Positions 63,520 through 64,000 of a stretch of DNA of 64,000 nt are shown piece after piece. How positions within the stretch are numbered: position 1 is the stretch's first letter; every line of letters begins with the position of its first letter. The notes under the pieces are model-generated. The model made no database searches. It worked only from the letters and a program-made list of their open reading frames with translations, and had not been told where the DNA came from. The stretch is from Chlorobium sp. (GTDB lineage Bacteria > Bacteroidota > Chlorobiia > Chlorobiales > Chlorobiaceae), in assembly GCA_028277225.1 (NCBI GenBank), contig JANQHB010000032.1:83501-147500 (forward strand), in the 5' to 3' direction. Both the position numbers and the translations under genes were made by a program.

Positions 63520-64000
63520 TCAAACCGCAGCTTTAAGGTTGTCCAGATAGTTAGCCCACTTTTGCATCATCTCACGGCGGTCTTCAAGAAAGGAGGTTCG
63601 GTTATAGGCTCGTCCGTTTGTGTCTCTGACGGCATGCGCTAGTTGGTGTTCGATCAGGTCAACCCGGAAGCCCAGAACCTCATCAAGCATCGTTCGTGCT
63701 GTGGCTCTGAATCCGTGACTGGTAACGGTGTTTTTGTCATAACCCAGGTATCGAAGTGCTGCATTGATGCTGTTATTGCTCATCGGACGGCGGGCACGTC
63801 CGGGAAAGACATACTGACCGTCTCCCGTCGCCGGATGCAATTCCCTCAAAATTTTCAGTGCTTGCCGGGGAAGCGGGACTATGTGAGGCTGTTTCATCTT
63901 CATTTGTTCTGCCGGGATTGACCAGGTGGAGGTTGCAAGGTCAACGTGTGACCACTCCATTTTCTGAAGCTCACCGGGCCGGACAAAAAGCATCGGGGCA
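63520..64000 (-). CDS. int: Tyrosine recombinase (integrase), C-terminal part
   Basis: The frame continues past the right edge, so only the catalytic domain is seen (about 160 residues). The first catalytic Arg is in FVRPGELQKMEWSHVD, the HxxR pair in VTSHGFRATARTMLDEVL, the following His in EHQLAHAVRD and the nucleophile Tyr in GRAYNRTSFLEDRREMMQKW. The pattern matches P4-type integrases that insert into tRNA 3' ends. Its position next to the missing tRNA end, reading away from it, fits the attL at 56746. Confidence 0.92.
   Translation of the reverse strand, partial: APMLFVRPGELQKMEWSHVDLATSTWSIPAEQMKMKQPHIVPLPRQALKILRELHPATGDGQYVFPGRARRPMSNNSINAALRYLGYDKNTVTSHGFRATARTMLDEVLGFRVDLIEHQLAHAVRDTNGRAYNRTSFLEDRREMMQKWANYLDNLKAAV

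Overview
The window reads as a chromosome segment of a green sulfur bacterium (phylum Chlorobi; Prosthecochloris or Chlorobium type, genus not provable from here). The evidence is a (bacterio)chlorophyll synthase of the ChlG/BchG type, an AcnB-type aconitase as used in the reductive TCA cycle, a BshA-like bacillithiol-pathway glycosyltransferase, and a full arginine cluster argC-argJ-argB-argF-argR-argG with argH close by. The metabolic backbone looks like ordinary vertically inherited DNA. Two sections look acquired: the Tad pilus locus and a P4-like integrated element at the right edge.

Layout. 1-5 kb: class II fructose-bisphosphate aldolase, a Prc/CtpA-type periplasmic protease, argH. 5-12.4 kb: a secreted repeat protein of unknown function, then the arginine operon (minus strand) with candidate ArgR operators upstream of argC. 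12.6-17.7 kb: a phosphate-binding-like protein, a membrane GGDEF protein and two LolC/LolE-type permeases. 18-24 kb: psd, tilS, a conserved membrane-anchored protein, rnhA, rpmB, the chlorophyll synthase and trpD. 24.6-25.7 kb: an M24 aminopeptidase. 25.7-36.0 kb: a complete Tad (Flp) pilus locus on the minus strand. Its promoter-proximal end carries three tandem pilin copies: an ordinary Flp, a nonsense-mutated mosaic Flp, and an Flp-type pilin whose C-terminus is about 150 consecutive aspartates. 37-38.4 kb: an outer-membrane barrel and a lipoprotein. 38.7-48.7 kb: bshA, two tandem GT-C-like membrane proteins, and a cluster with an arylsulfotransferase-like protein, two small membrane proteins, a PAPS-type sulfotransferase, an FAD oxidoreductase and GtrA, probably for making a modified (perhaps sulfated) envelope glycan. 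49-56.4 kb: mreB, hisD, queA, acnB, an Ala/Glu-rich lipoprotein and a zinc ribbon. 56.7 kb to the right edge: an integrated element with a tyrosine integrase (cut by the window end), AlpA-like and HTH regulators, a helicase and primase pair, small genes of unknown function and an orphan cargo gene. It is bounded on the left by a 15-bp copy of a tRNA 3' end.

Non-coding structure is unusually rich. Four MITE-like elements share terminal inverted repeats, and short palindromic cassettes sit at different places in different copies. Many genes are followed, directly at or just after the stop codon, by purine-rich heptanucleotide repeats that always run in the sense direction of the gene. The helicase gene of the integrated element has a triplet of 9-bp-spaced GTGAAC/GTTCAC iterons near each end, resembling the iterons recognised by P4 alpha protein.

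Functions are assigned by reading motifs and from family knowledge. No database search or base-composition calculation was run, so statements about transfer and organism are inferences.
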